Assembly (NCBI RefSeq): GCF_031583145.1
Contig: NZ_CP134050.1
Location: 3,671,501-3,735,500 of the forward strand
From: Brevibacillus brevis
Lineage (GTDB): Bacteria > Bacillota > Bacilli > Brevibacillales > Brevibacillaceae
Direction of reading: 5' to 3'
Length of the DNA: 64,000 bases
Shown here piece after piece: positions 24,996 to 34,379 of this stretch. The translations under genes and the position numbers were made by a program. Position 1 is the stretch's first letter. Every line of letters starts with the position of its first letter. The notes under the pieces are model-generated. The model saw only the letters and a program-made list of their open reading frames with translations, was not told the origin of the DNA and ran no database searches.

Positions 24996-25484
24996 ATGAC
25001 CATGCATCTGCGTCCCACCACGGAAGCCGACCTCCCCTTCGTCTACGGGCTGGAGCACGCCGCGGACAACAGCCCGTACCTGCTTCCCTGGCCCATCGAA
25101 CGTCACCAGAAGGCATTGGCCGACCCGGATATCCGGCACTGGATCGCCGAGCATACGAAAACGGGCCAGCCCGTCGGATACGTCATCCTCGCGGGGCTGG
25201 CCCAATCCCATGATTCAATTGAACTGATGCGCATCACGCTCGCGGTCAAAGGCAAAGGCTACGGACGCGAGATCTTGCGCCAAATCAAGCAGTGGGCGTT
25301 TACCGACCAGGGGGCGAACCGCCTCTGGCTGGACGTCAAGGAGACGAATGAGCGCGCCCTTCACTTGTACCAATCGGAAGGGTTTCGCATCGAAGGCACC
25401 TTGCGCGAATGCCTAAAGACCGGCGCTGGCTACGAATCCTTGATCGTCCTGTCCATGCTGGCGCGGGAATACCGGCCCGGCTAA
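24996..25484 (+). CDS. GNAT-family N-acetyltransferase (RimI/RimJ-like)
   Basis: 162 residues from the ATG at 24996, 11 bases past GAAAGGAG; an ATG six bases later is possible. The fold is clear: LRPTTEADLPFVYGLEHA, then RITLAVKGKGYGREILRQIK with the Q/RxxGxG acetyl-CoA loop, and NERALHLYQSEGFRIEGTLR. The final strand ESLIVLSMLA is normal. The substrate is unknown. Its stop overlaps the stop of the convergent lipoprotein gene by four bases. Confidence 0.87.
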   Translation: MTMHLRPTTEADLPFVYGLEHAADNSPYLLPWPIERHQKALADPDIRHWIAEHTKTGQPVGYVILAGLAQSHDSIELMRITLAVKGKGYGREILRQIKQWAFTDQGANRLWLDVKETNERALHLYQSEGFRIEGTLRECLKTGAGYESLIVLSMLAREYRPG

Positions 25485-27055
25485 TTGCCGAGATCCTGTT
25501 CACTTTGCAGCAACAGCCACTTTCCATCCCGGCTCGCGGCAACCAGGTGGGTCAGTCCGCTTCTCAGTCCACCCAGAATTACCCGCTCCTCCCGTTTGTC
25601 CGCGTCCAGTATGCGAAGGGTCTCCACAGAGGACGTCTCTTGCTGTCCTTTTTCCCACTGGAGATACGCCAGCAAATGAGTCCCGGGGATCCATACTCCC
25701 GAAGCGACAGAGTCCTTGATCTTTGTTTCGCCGTGGTACAGCCCGGCATTCCAATACATCTGGTAAGCGCCGTCATCCGACTGGACGTAGCCCGACCAGG
25801 CATCCCGGGCGACAGGCGGGCTCCATTTCACTACCCGGCCCAGTCTCCAGTCATAGCGCTGGCGCACCTCCACCATATCTTCGTTGTTCTCCCGCATCAT
25901 AAACGTGGCGTAGCGGCCGTCGTCAGCAAACTGTACGGGCAAAGTGGCGCCATCTGCCTCGCTGATCGGGATCGTTCCTTTCACCGCTCCTTGCAACCGC
26001 CGCTCCTCCCCGGTATCCAGGTCGTAGATGACCAGATCGAGGTTTTTCTTCTGCTCCGCTGACCCCACCGCCATCAGCACATATCGGCGGTCGCGGCTAA
26101 AGCTGGCGCCGTGCACAAATCCTTTTACGTTTACGGGAACGGCCCACTTGCTCGGTGGCACCTCGGTCCGATCTCCGGGTTCCGTGTAGAAAAAACCGCG
26201 CCGGTCCGCCACAAACTCCCCTTTTCCCCGATAGTTGACAACCAGCTGCACCGGGTAGCGTACCAACGTCTTATCTTCCGTGTCATATACAGCGTACAGC
26301 GGAATGTGTGGGGCGTCGCATTCGCAAAATTCCTTGTAGCGGTACATCAGCAAAAACCTGCGATCGTCATCCAAGGCGGCCGAGACGAAATAAGGAGCGG
26401 AAAACGACGAGAGCTGCCGATTTTGCATTCCGTCCAGCGAGACTTGCCACACCTGGCTGGGAACCATGGCCACGGCTTGAAAGGCCAGCTCGCCATTGAT
26501 CTCCTTCCCTTTGGCGGTTTTGGCTCCGCCGGCATTCAGCACATACTCGGCGCCAATCCAATCCGCATCCGGCATCTTCGCCAAGGTCGCCAGCACGTGC
26601 AGCTGCCGGTCGTGGACCCAGTGAAAGTCCAAGGCAGGCTGCACACGATAAGGAGAAGAGAGGTCCATGGTATGAAGTCGGATTGCTGCTTCCACGCTGG
26701 AGCGATCCATCGGCTCCCGGAAGAAAAACGTGTACGCCTGCGGGCCAGCACCCACTACTGTCCGCAGGGGGGAGTGAAGCTGCGGCTCTTCGTCGAGCTG
26801 AACCCGCACCTCTTCTTTCATCGCTTCATAGTCAAACGGGATTTCCTCACGCTTCCACTCCACAGCTGCTGGAGGGTCAGCAGGCGGCGATGGAGCAGGC
26901 GAAACCGGCTCACCCGCAGGAGGAGGCCCGGATGGCTCCTTCGTACCGGGCAGCTCGCTTGGAGTCGGCGGGCTCGTGGTGCGGGTGCACCCGGTAGCAG
27001 CCAAAGCAATTGCCAGAAGCAATGGCCCCCAAGGCAAAAGTCGAAACAAACGCAT
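25481..27055 (-). CDS. exported lipoprotein with beta-propeller-like repeats
   Basis: 524 residues. The signal peptide ends in lipobox ATGC (about residues 8-23), followed by a Pro-rich linker to about 62. Residues 66-180 form an Ig-like or SbsA-like module (FFFREPMDRSSVEAAIRLHT). The rest contains repeated WD/TolB-like strands ending in Asp-rich turns (DDDRRFLLMY, SFSRDRRYVLMAVG, DDGRYATFMM, SRDGKWLLLQ), suggesting a six-bladed propeller. Probably a membrane-anchored surface protein; binding partner unknown. AGAAGGGCGG precedes the ATG. Confidence 0.75.
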   Translation of the reverse strand: MRLFRLLPWGPLLLAIALAATGCTRTTSPPTPSELPGTKEPSGPPPAGEPVSPAPSPPADPPAAVEWKREEIPFDYEAMKEEVRVQLDEEPQLHSPLRTVVGAGPQAYTFFFREPMDRSSVEAAIRLHTMDLSSPYRVQPALDFHWVHDRQLHVLATLAKMPDADWIGAEYVLNAGGAKTAKGKEINGELAFQAVAMVPSQVWQVSLDGMQNRQLSSFSAPYFVSAALDDDRRFLLMYRYKEFCECDAPHIPLYAVYDTEDKTLVRYPVQLVVNYRGKGEFVADRRGFFYTEPGDRTEVPPSKWAVPVNVKGFVHGASFSRDRRYVLMAVGSAEQKKNLDLVIYDLDTGEERRLQGAVKGTIPISEADGATLPVQFADDGRYATFMMRENNEDMVEVRQRYDWRLGRVVKWSPPVARDAWSGYVQSDDGAYQMYWNAGLYHGETKIKDSVASGVWIPGTHLLAYLQWEKGQQETSSVETLRILDADKREERVILGGLRSGLTHLVAASRDGKWLLLQSEQDLGN

Positions 27056-27144
27056 GAAAAAACCGCCCTTCTGTATATTCGGTTAGAAAAATTTCCCTGC
27101 TTCCGTTAGTTAGACGCGGCTCGTGCCGAATTTGTTTCTCGCCC

Positions 27145-27232
27145 ATTAGAAAACCTGGCTGCGCCATGCTTTTTGGCGGAGCCGCGATTGCCCTTATACT
27201 GGACAGGAATTTGATACCTTCCTATCTGTATG
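27145..27232. repeat. intergenic repeat family, copy 1
   Basis: It shares with the other three copies the blocks GAAAACCTGGCT-CGCCA, TTGGCGGAG, GCCCTTATAC and a terminal AT-rich inverted repeat ending CCTATCTGTA. The first two blocks pair to form a GC-rich stem. Copy 1 lies between the recG terminator and the lipoprotein start. The region 27056-27144 holds no gene. Confidence 0.8.
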
Positions 27233-27288
27233 AAAAAGAGCCTCCCCTGTCCGAATACAGAGAAAGCCCCTCCCTTTTCCAATAGGAA
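27233..27288 (-). terminator. terminator of recG
   Basis: On the minus strand the stem CTTTCTCTGT / ACAGGGGAGG (some G-U pairs) is followed by CTCTTTTTC, directly after the recG stop. Confidence 0.55.
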
Positions 27289-27294
27289 CAATGG

Positions 27295-29349
27295 TCAGTC
27301 AAACACGACGCCGTCAAGCACCCCTTCGCGCTTTAGGTACGCACGCAGCCAGCGGTACTCGGCATCCCGCCAGAAGACGTCTTCGGCCACTAGCCTGGCC
27401 GTTTCTTGACGGGCCACCTCCAAGGCCTTGTAGTCGCTGAGCAGATCGGCGACCTTGAACTCCGGAACCCCGCTCTGCTTGGTCCCGAAGAAATCGCCCG
27501 GTCCGCGCAGCTCCAGATCGCGCTGGGACAGCTCAAAGCCATCCGTCGTCTCGCACATGACGCGCATCCGCTCTTTCCCGATCTCCGATTTGGGGTCGGC
27601 GATCAGCACGCAGTAGGACTGCTCCGACCCACGACCCACACGGCCGCGCAGCTGGTGCAGCTGCGCAAGGCCGAAGCGCTCCGCATCGTACACCACCATG
27701 TAGGTGGCATTCGGCACGTTTACCCCTACCTCGACGACCGTCGTAGAGACGAGCACCGCGTATTCTCCCGCGAGAAACGCCTGCATCACGGCATCTTTTT
27801 CCTTGGCTGGCAAACGACCGTGCATGAGCCCTACGCCAAACTCGGGAAAGACCTGTGTGAGCTGGGCGTGAACGTCGATTGCGTTTTGCACGTCCAGCTT
27901 TTCCGACTCTTCGATCAGCGGGCAAATGACGTACGCCTGCCGTCCTTTGCGCAGCTCGTGGCGCATCTGCTCCAGCACGGCCGGAAACTGATCGTGCTTT
28001 TTCCAGGTCGTCTCGATCGGCTTGCGGCCAGCCGGCATCTGGTCGATGGTAGAGACGTCCATATCCCCGAAAGCCGTGATCGCCAGCGTCCGCGGAATCG
28101 GCGTCGCGGTCATGAACAGCACGTCGGGCGACAGCCCCTTGCTGCGCAGGATGCGGCGCTGCTCGACGCCGAAGCGGTGCTGCTCGTCCGTGATAACCAG
28201 GCCCAGTCGGGAGAAGAAGACATCTTCCTGGATCAAGGCATGCGTCCCGACCGCAATGTCGATCAGCCCCATCTGCAGGGAGGAAATGACCTCTCGTCTG
28301 CGCTTGGCCGTCAGCGAGCCGGACAACAGCGCCACCTCGATGCCGTGGGGAGACAACAGGCTCGTCAGCGACTGGACATGCTGCTCCGCCAAGATTTCCG
28401 TCGGGACCATCAGCGCCCCTTGATACCCTGCCTTGACAGCGGCAATGAGCGCAATTGCCGCGACCACGGTCTTCCCTGAGCCTACATCGCCCTGCAGCAG
28501 CCGATTCATGGCGTGCGGTGAGCGCAAATCATCCAAAATTTCTTTCACGACCCGCTTCTGTGCCTCGGTGAGCGGGAACGGCAAAGAGGCGACAAACTGC
28601 CGCACCTCTTCCATCGGAATGGACATCGCCACGCCTTCCGTTTGCTGCCGGTTCACCCGGCGCAGCGTCTGCATTTTCAACTGGAACAAAAACAGCTCCT
28701 CGAACATGATCCGCCGCCGCGCTTGCCGTCCTTCTTCCGCATTGGCCGGGAAGTGGATGGAGTGAAAGGCTTCGACACGGGGCATCAGCCGATAGCGCTC
28801 GACGATGTAGGACGGCAAAATTTCCGGAATCTCCTTGCCGTACTGCCGCAGCGCCTGCTGGATGGACTTGCGCAGCAGGTTGTGCGTGACATCTCCGCCC
28901 AGCGGATAGACCGGAGCCAGCTCACCCCGTTTGGCGGCTCGTTCGGAATCCGCCTCGGTCATCTCGCTGACGGTGACTTGCAGCTTGTGCTTGTCCCATT
29001 TTCCCGTGATGAGAATTTCCTTGCCCGGAGACAGTTTGTTTTTGACGAACGTTTGATTGAACCAGACGGCAGTGACCACCACCCGGTCCATGACTACCTT
29101 GACGGAAATGCGCGATTTGCCTTTTCCATAAAAACGAACAGAGGGTTCGCCGTATACGGTGCCCGCCAGCGTGACCCTCTCTCCGTCTTTTACCTCTGTC
29201 AAATCGCGCACGCGGTAGTCTTCGTAGCGAGTCGGGAAGTACTCCAGCAAGTCTCCGATACTGTGAATTCCCAACCCGGCAAAAGCTTTGGCCCGCTCTT
29301 CCCCTACCCCGTGCAGCTGGGAGAGCGGAGCTTCGTATGCCGTAGTCAC
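27295..29349 (-). CDS. recG: ATP-dependent DNA helicase RecG
   Basis: 684 residues from the GTG at 29349, matching the usual RecG length; the open frame further upstream lies inside sdaAA. An N-terminal wedge/OB domain (LHGVGEERAKAFAGLGIHSI, then VTLAGTVYGEPSVRF) binds the branch point. Helicase motifs are LQGDVGSGKTVVAAIALI (Walker A), DEQHRFG (motif II), MTATPIPRTLA (motif III) and QLRGRVGRG (motif VI). RecG remodels stalled forks and recombination intermediates. The GTG overlaps the sdaAA stop (GTGA), as in a coupled sdaAB-sdaAA-recG operon, the B. subtilis order. Confidence 0.95.
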   Translation of the reverse strand: MTTAYEAPLSQLHGVGEERAKAFAGLGIHSIGDLLEYFPTRYEDYRVRDLTEVKDGERVTLAGTVYGEPSVRFYGKGKSRISVKVVMDRVVVTAVWFNQTFVKNKLSPGKEILITGKWDKHKLQVTVSEMTEADSERAAKRGELAPVYPLGGDVTHNLLRKSIQQALRQYGKEIPEILPSYIVERYRLMPRVEAFHSIHFPANAEEGRQARRRIMFEELFLFQLKMQTLRRVNRQQTEGVAMSIPMEEVRQFVASLPFPLTEAQKRVVKEILDDLRSPHAMNRLLQGDVGSGKTVVAAIALIAAVKAGYQGALMVPTEILAEQHVQSLTSLLSPHGIEVALLSGSLTAKRRREVISSLQMGLIDIAVGTHALIQEDVFFSRLGLVITDEQHRFGVEQRRILRSKGLSPDVLFMTATPIPRTLAITAFGDMDVSTIDQMPAGRKPIETTWKKHDQFPAVLEQMRHELRKGRQAYVICPLIEESEKLDVQNAIDVHAQLTQVFPEFGVGLMHGRLPAKEKDAVMQAFLAGEYAVLVSTTVVEVGVNVPNATYMVVYDAERFGLAQLHQLRGRVGRGSEQSYCVLIADPKSEIGKERMRVMCETTDGFELSQRDLELRGPGDFFGTKQSGVPEFKVADLLSDYKALEVARQETARLVAEDVFWRDAEYRWLRAYLKREGVLDGVVFD

Positions 29350-30233
29350 TGCTTGTCGATCCTCACGCCGAAAATTTTGGCTTCGATTTGGCGTCCGGTC
29401 TGGGTAGCGGCCAATCCGCCCTGGGCCGTCTCCTTGAGCGCCGTCGGCATTGAGCATCCGATGCGGTACATCGCTTCGATGACTTCATCGGTAGGGATGA
29501 CGCTCTTGATTCCGGCCAAGGCCATGTCAGCCGCCACCGTCGCGATTGCGGCACCCATTGCGTTGCGTTTGACGCAAGGCACCTCCACCAGTCCGGCTAC
29601 GGGGTCACAAACCAGACCGAGCATGTTTTTCAGAGCAATCGCTACCGCCTGGGCCGATTCCTCCGGCGTCCCGCCCGCCATTTCCACGATCGCTGCCGCC
29701 GCCATCGCCGTGGCCGAGCCGACCTCCGCCTGGCAGCCGCCCGCAGCGCCCGAAATGAACGCGTTGTTGGCGATGCAGTAACCGATCGCCCCGGCAGTAA
29801 ACAAGAAATGAACCATCTCTTCCCGAGTCGGCTGCAGCTTGTCGGACACCGCGAACAGCGTCCCCGGCACAATCCCGCAAGCTCCAGCGGTAGGCGTAGC
29901 CACGATCGTCCCCATCGCCGCATTGACTTCGTTGACCGCGACCGACATGGAGACCGCGTTCAGCAAGGTTGGCCCGGAGAGAAAGGGCTTGTCTTTCATA
30001 TAGGTTTGCAGCTTTTTCGCGTCGCCGCCCGTCAGCCCGCTGTGCGAGCGAATATCTTCTTCCAGGCCGCGGCGCACCGCTTTTTCCATGACATCCAGGT
30101 TGGCGTACATGTCCTTCATGATATCCTCTCGGCTGCGCTGGGACACTTCCATCTCAGCCTCGATCATCACCTGGGAGATTTTCTTCCCCTGTGATTCCGC
30201 CAATTCCACCAGTTCAGCTACGTTGCGAAACAT
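29346..30233 (-). CDS. sdaAA: L-serine dehydratase, iron-sulfur-dependent, alpha subunit
   Basis: 295 residues. The subunit deaminates L-serine to pyruvate using a 4Fe-4S cluster shared in the alpha/beta enzyme. Landmarks: SGLTGGDAKKL, TPTAGACGIVPGTLFAV near 113-129, FISGAAGGCQAEVGSATAMA near 160, and LVCDPVAGLVEVPCVKRNAMG near 208, which contain the cluster cysteines. It lies 58 bases after sdaAB and overlaps recG. The complete pair suggests serine catabolism feeding pyruvate. Confidence 0.95.
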   Translation of the reverse strand: MFRNVAELVELAESQGKKISQVMIEAEMEVSQRSREDIMKDMYANLDVMEKAVRRGLEEDIRSHSGLTGGDAKKLQTYMKDKPFLSGPTLLNAVSMSVAVNEVNAAMGTIVATPTAGACGIVPGTLFAVSDKLQPTREEMVHFLFTAGAIGYCIANNAFISGAAGGCQAEVGSATAMAAAAIVEMAGGTPEESAQAVAIALKNMLGLVCDPVAGLVEVPCVKRNAMGAAIATVAADMALAGIKSVIPTDEVIEAMYRIGCSMPTALKETAQGGLAATQTGRQIEAKIFGVRIDKQ

Positions 30234-30291
30234 GTCGCGCGTTCACTCCTCTACTCCCGCAATTTTCGTGTGGGCAAAAGTCAGCATTCTT

Positions 30292-30957
30292 CTAGTTCAA
30301 CGAAAGCAGGGATACATCAAATACGTGCGGAATCTGCCGGATTTCCTCCAGGACTTCCGCAGAGACCGGTGCATCTGTCTCGATCGCCATCAGCGCCCGG
30401 GAACCGCGGTCATGCCTGGAGACCTCCATCAGTCCCACGTTGATCCGGTGCTCGGTCAGCACCTTGGCTACTGCGGCGATCATCCCGAAGCGGTCCTCGT
30501 GCAGCACCAGCAGCGTCGGACTGTCGAAGCCGAGCTGCAGGCCGAAGCCGTTGATCTCCAGGACCTCGATCTTTCCGCCGCCGATCGAAACGCCGACGAT
30601 CTCGGTCGCTCCGTCAACGTCAGACAGTTTGATTCGCGCCGTATTCGGATGCTCGGTCAAGACGTCGGACGTGAGCAGATCGACTTCCATTCCCGCCTTT
30701 TCGGCGATGATCAGCGAGTTTTTCAGGCGCAGGTCGGATGTGTCAAAATCCAGGATTCCGGCGACAGTCGCGACGTCGGAGCCGTGACCCTTGTACGTCT
30801 TGGCGAACGATCCGTAAAACGTGATCTCCGCGAGCTTCGGCTGTTTGCCGAACAGCTTGCGGGCCACCCTGCCGATACGTGCGGCACCTGCTGTATGTGA
30901 GCTGGACGGTCCAACCATGATTGGACCGATAATATCAAATACGCTTTTGTACTTCAA
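30292..30957 (-). CDS. sdaAB: L-serine dehydratase, iron-sulfur-dependent, beta subunit
   Basis: 221 residues from the TTG at 30957 behind TCAGGAGGAGAACCGG; a frame start at 30993 is upstream of this site. The N-terminal domain opens VFDIIGPIMVGPSSSHTAGA, the signature of this family. The last 75 residues are an ACT domain (LLVLHEDRFGMIAAVAKVLT), which in related proteins senses serine. First gene of the sdaAB-sdaAA-recG operon. Confidence 0.94.
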   Translation of the reverse strand: MKYKSVFDIIGPIMVGPSSSHTAGAARIGRVARKLFGKQPKLAEITFYGSFAKTYKGHGSDVATVAGILDFDTSDLRLKNSLIIAEKAGMEVDLLTSDVLTEHPNTARIKLSDVDGATEIVGVSIGGGKIEVLEINGFGLQLGFDSPTLLVLHEDRFGMIAAVAKVLTEHRINVGLMEVSRHDRGSRALMAIETDAPVSAEVLEEIRQIPHVFDVSLLSLN

Positions 30958-31064
30958 CCGGTTCTCCTCCTGATATCGCAAGGGGTTACACAAGATTCAC
31001 TCTCATTGTATCCTACCCGATGTGAAAGCGCTACGAAGAATATCTTCCGGGAGCATTCCGGCCA

Positions 31065-31148
31065 TTTGAAAACCTGGCTACGCCATGCCTTTTGGCGGAG
31101 ACGCGGCTGCCCTTATACCGGATCGAAATTTTATCCTGTCTGTACGAG
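31065..31148. repeat. intergenic repeat family, copy 2
   Basis: Carries GAAAACCTGGCTACGCCA, TTTTGGCGGAGACGCGG, CTGCCCTTATACCGGAT and CTGTCTGTACGA in the same order and orientation as the other copies. It lies between the DegV terminator and the sdaAB leader. The right AT-rich arm is shorter than in copies 1 and 3. Confidence 0.8.
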
Positions 31149-31180
31149 AAAAACCTCCCTGATGGCCGGGGAGGTTTTCA
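31149..31180 (-). terminator. terminator of the DegV/FakB gene
   Basis: A perfect stem AAAACCTCCC / GGGAGGTTTT (read on the minus strand) is followed by TCTCG and lies just past the DegV-family stop. Confidence 0.85.
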
Positions 31181-31182
31181 TC

Positions 31183-32037
31183 CTATGCCTTTACCATTAC
31201 AATTCCCAGAAGTCCCGGACCCGCATGCGTACCGATGACGGGACCGATCTCTTCCAGGTGCGAATCGACGACCTGAAATTCCTGCTTGATCCTCGCCGAG
31301 ATCTCCGTCGCCATATCCAGTGCACTGCTGTGCAGCACCGCCGTTTTGACCGGTTTTCCCCCCGCGTACTCCTGCAAGGTTTCCAGGACGCGATTCAACG
31401 CTTTTTTCGTTCCCCGCACCTTGTCGTACGCGCTGACGTAGCCCGCGGGATCGAGCGTCAGGATCGGCTTGATGTTCAGCAGCGAGCCGATGACCGCCGA
31501 CGCGCGGCCGATTCGCCCGCCCTTTTGCAAGTATTCCAGCGTGTCGACGATGAAGTAGACCTGCACTTCGTCCAAATAGCGGTCGATCATGTCGAGAATC
31601 TGCTGCTTGCTTTTTCCTTCCCGCGCTGCCCTTGCCGCCTCCACGCAGATCATTCCATGTACGTAGGAGGCCTTGCGCGAGTCGATGACAGTGATGTCGA
31701 TGCTTTCATCCAGCATGGACTTGGCGATCATGGCAGACTGATAGGTGCCGGACAAAGCCGAGGACAGGATAATGGCGATGATTTGCACGTCATCCCCGTA
31801 CTGTTCGTGAATCGCTTTGTACGCTTCCGCAAACTCCAGCGGCGAAGGCTGGGAGGTAGTGGGCAGCACACTCGATTCCTTCAGCTTTTCAAAAAAAGCA
31901 GAGGATGAGATGGTGACTCCGTCCAGATACGTCTGCGGCCCGAACATGACCTTCAGCGGCACGGCCACAATCCCCAGCGATTGCCGCACAGACGCATCAA
32001 TATCGGACGCGCTGTCGGTAAGAATCACGATTGGCAT
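31183..32037 (-). CDS. DegV family fatty-acid-binding protein (FakB-like)
   Basis: 284 residues. It opens PIVILTDSASDIDASVRQSL, the DegV signature, then VTISSSAFFEKLKESS, LPTTSQPSP and IILSSALSGTYQSAMIAKSM, the conserved Ser/Thr-rich head-group-binding segments. DegV proteins bind fatty acids; FakB members present acyl chains to FakA kinase, yielding acyl-phosphate for phospholipid synthesis. It lies 21 bases after fakA on the same strand, which supports the FakA-FakB pairing. Confidence 0.9.
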   Translation of the reverse strand: MPIVILTDSASDIDASVRQSLGIVAVPLKVMFGPQTYLDGVTISSSAFFEKLKESSVLPTTSQPSPLEFAEAYKAIHEQYGDDVQIIAIILSSALSGTYQSAMIAKSMLDESIDITVIDSRKASYVHGMICVEAARAAREGKSKQQILDMIDRYLDEVQVYFIVDTLEYLQKGGRIGRASAVIGSLLNIKPILTLDPAGYVSAYDKVRGTKKALNRVLETLQEYAGGKPVKTAVLHSSALDMATEISARIKQEFQVVDSHLEEIGPVIGTHAGPGLLGIVMVKA

Positions 32038-32058
32038 GCAACAGAGCTCCTCTCACAA

Positions 32059-33756
32059 TTACTCCACAGAAAAAATAAACGGATACAAGGGCTGGCCGCC
32101 TTCCTGGATCTCCACTTCCACATCCGGAAACGCCTCCGCCAATGTCTGCTCCAGCTCTTCTGCCTGCTTCTCGGTCGCGCCTTCTCCCACAAACACGGTA
32201 ACGATCTCGGCATCTTCGTCCACCATATGCGTCAGGAGGGCCGCAGCGCTTTCCATCAGATCGGGACCGGCTGTGACGATTTCCTTTTCGGCAATCCCGA
32301 TGTAGTCGCCCTCCTTGATCGTGACCTCGCCCATTTGCGTGTCGCGGACCGCGTGCGTGACCATTCCTGTCTTCACCGAACCGATCGCTTTCTCCATCGC
32401 TGCGAGATTCGCATCCGGCGCTGCAGCCGCATTGAAAGCGACGAGCGCTGCCATGCCCTGCGGAATGCTTTTCGCCTTGACGACGGAGACGGAGGCCTCG
32501 GACAGCTCCGCCGCCTGCTCCGCGGCCATGACGATATTGCTGTTGTTCGGGAGGATGATGATGTGCTCTGCGTGCAGTCCCTGAATCGCTTTCAGGAAGT
32601 CCTCCGTGCTCGGATTCATCGTCTGCCCGCCTTCTACGACGACGTGCACACCCATGCTTCGCAAAATCTTGGAGATCCCTTCGCCAGCCGCTACAGCGAT
32701 CAATCCGTAGGCGAGGGACGCGGTTCCCCGCTGGACCGCGGCCGTTTCCTGCCCTTTTCGCTCTTCCGCTTTGAGGATGTTGGCATGTTGTTCCCGCATG
32801 TTTTCGATTTTGATCCGATGCAGGCTTCCGAACTGCTGCGCGTATTGCAGCACGCTGCCTGGATGCTCGGCGTGAATATGGACTTTCACGACCTCATCGT
32901 CCGAGACCACCAGCAAGGAATCCCCCATCTGGTCCAGCTGGCCGCGAAACAGCCCTTCTGAAAACGGCTTTTTGTTCGGCTCCGTGCTTCCTGCGATGTG
33001 GACCATGAACTCGGTGCAGTAGCCGAACCGGATATCCTCCGTTTTCATGTGGATTTGCGCATGCTGCTCGCGTACCAGCTCGTCCAGATCCTCTTCCCGG
33101 ATCGAGGGCTTTTGCTGGTGCGCCAGATCGTCGACAGCCTCTCCTCTGAGCGCGCGCAAAAATCCTTCGTATATAAACAGCAGGCCTTGGCCGCCCGAAT
33201 CGACGACGCCGACTTCCTTCAGCACAGGCAGCATCTCTGGCGTGCGCAGCAAGGTGGCCTGCGCCTGTTCATACGTTTTCTCCATGACCGCGACGATATC
33301 GTCCGACGTGCGGGAAGCCCGGACAGCAGCCTCGGCTGCCTCCCGGGCGACCGTGAGAATCGTCCCTTCGACGGGCTTCATGACGGCCTGATAGGCGGAG
33401 TCTACCCCGGATTTGAATGCCTCGGCAAACTGGCGGGCATCTGCGACATCCTTTCCGCTCACCGCTTTGCTGAAGCCACGGAACAGTTGCGACAAAATGA
33501 CGCCGGAGTTGCCGCGGGCACCCATCAAGAGGCCTTTGGCCAAGGCGGAAGCCGCTTCCGAGACACGCGGGGATTCCCTGCGGGACAGCTCCTCCACCCC
33601 CGATGTCAGCGTCAGATTCATGTTCGTTCCAGTGTCTCCATCGGGTACGGGAAAGACGTTGAGCCCATCCACCACTTTGACGTTATCGGACAAAAGCTTT
33701 GCCCCCAGGTAAACCATCCGGCTAAAAAGCACGCCATCAAGACGCGTATGTACCAA
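32059..33756 (-). CDS. fakA: fatty acid kinase catalytic subunit (YloV/FakA, DAK2 domain)
   Basis: 565 residues. The N-terminal DAK2 (dihydroxyacetone-kinase-like L) ATP domain shows NVFPVPDGDTGTNMNLTLTS near 30-49 with metal-binding aspartates and GARGNSGVILSQLFRGF near 78-94. A middle domain (with GYCTEFMVH) and a C-terminal domain (ITVEGGQTMNPSTEDFL-like, VEGGQTMNPSTEDFL) complete the family layout. The TTG start follows AAGGAGGAACATCAG. Sits between yloU and the DegV-family gene, the usual Firmicute order. Confidence 0.94.
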   Translation of the reverse strand: MVHTRLDGVLFSRMVYLGAKLLSDNVKVVDGLNVFPVPDGDTGTNMNLTLTSGVEELSRRESPRVSEAASALAKGLLMGARGNSGVILSQLFRGFSKAVSGKDVADARQFAEAFKSGVDSAYQAVMKPVEGTILTVAREAAEAAVRASRTSDDIVAVMEKTYEQAQATLLRTPEMLPVLKEVGVVDSGGQGLLFIYEGFLRALRGEAVDDLAHQQKPSIREEDLDELVREQHAQIHMKTEDIRFGYCTEFMVHIAGSTEPNKKPFSEGLFRGQLDQMGDSLLVVSDDEVVKVHIHAEHPGSVLQYAQQFGSLHRIKIENMREQHANILKAEERKGQETAAVQRGTASLAYGLIAVAAGEGISKILRSMGVHVVVEGGQTMNPSTEDFLKAIQGLHAEHIIILPNNSNIVMAAEQAAELSEASVSVVKAKSIPQGMAALVAFNAAAAPDANLAAMEKAIGSVKTGMVTHAVRDTQMGEVTIKEGDYIGIAEKEIVTAGPDLMESAAALLTHMVDEDAEIVTVFVGEGATEKQAEELEQTLAEAFPDVEVEIQEGGQPLYPFIFSVE

Positions 33757-33772
33757 CTGATGTTCCTCCTTA

Positions 33773-34138
33773 TTATGTATCCCTGTCTGTACGTACTCCC
33801 TGCACGAAGATGTTCACGGCAGAGACGTCGATTCCGACTGTTTGCTCCAAGGTGTAGCGGACGCGGCGTTGCACGCTTGCGGCCACTTCGGAAATTTTCA
33901 CGCCATAGCTGACGATAATGTGCATGTCCAACGTCACTTCGCCATTTTGGTTGTGAACGACGACCCCTTTGCTCAGGTTGTCTCGTCCCAAAAGCTCGGC
34001 AATCCCGTCTTTCAACGCTTTTCGTGGAGACATGCCGACGAGGCCGAACACTTCCATGGCCGCGCCTCCCGCAATCCGTGCGATCACTTCTTCTGTCACA
34101 TCAATTTTCCCCAAAGGGGTACTCATTTCAACTGTCAT
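33773..34138 (-). CDS. yloU: Asp23/Gls24 family protein (YloU)
   Basis: 121 residues. Family features are TPLGKIDVTEEVIARIAGGA near 7-26, then VFGLVGMSPRK and a central VTLDMHIIVSYGVKISEVAA strand-helix, ending NIFVQGVRTDRDT. Asp23-like proteins are small cytoplasmic or membrane-associated proteins linked with envelope stress; YloU itself has no proven activity. Seventeen bases upstream of fakA and probably the first gene of the yloU-fakA-fakB unit, divergent from rpmB. Confidence 0.92.
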   Translation of the reverse strand: MTVEMSTPLGKIDVTEEVIARIAGGAAMEVFGLVGMSPRKALKDGIAELLGRDNLSKGVVVHNQNGEVTLDMHIIVSYGVKISEVAASVQRRVRYTLEQTVGIDVSAVNIFVQGVRTDRDT

Positions 34139-34291
34139 GCAAGGACTCCTCCTCTTTTCAACAGCTTGATCGCTTGGTATGTATACATGCTTCCCATAAT
34201 TCTACACTAACCCATAGGAGAAATGAAGCGTTTTGTCGAATCGGAAAGGAAGGAAGGAAGTGAAGGCTTTTCCACATGTCAAGTATTGCAA

Positions 34292-34318
34292 TTGACAGCC
34301 TGCCTATGCTACTATGGT
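34292..34318 (+). promoter_or_regulatory. probable rpmB promoter
   Basis: A perfect -35 TTGACA (34292-34297) is followed after 15 bases by TATGGT (34313-34318). The spacing is short and the -10 imperfect, but no better candidate lies in the rpmB-yloU gap. Confidence 0.45.
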
Positions 34319-34379
34319 TGAGTATTTGTATTTCCCATTTGGGGAATCCCGTTTAGATGCAACAAGGAGGTGGATCGTA

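Noticed and set aside
27106..27291. 61-codon frame across repeat copy 1 as a gene
   Set aside because: No ribosome site; the frame crosses the recG terminator and a dispersed repeat.
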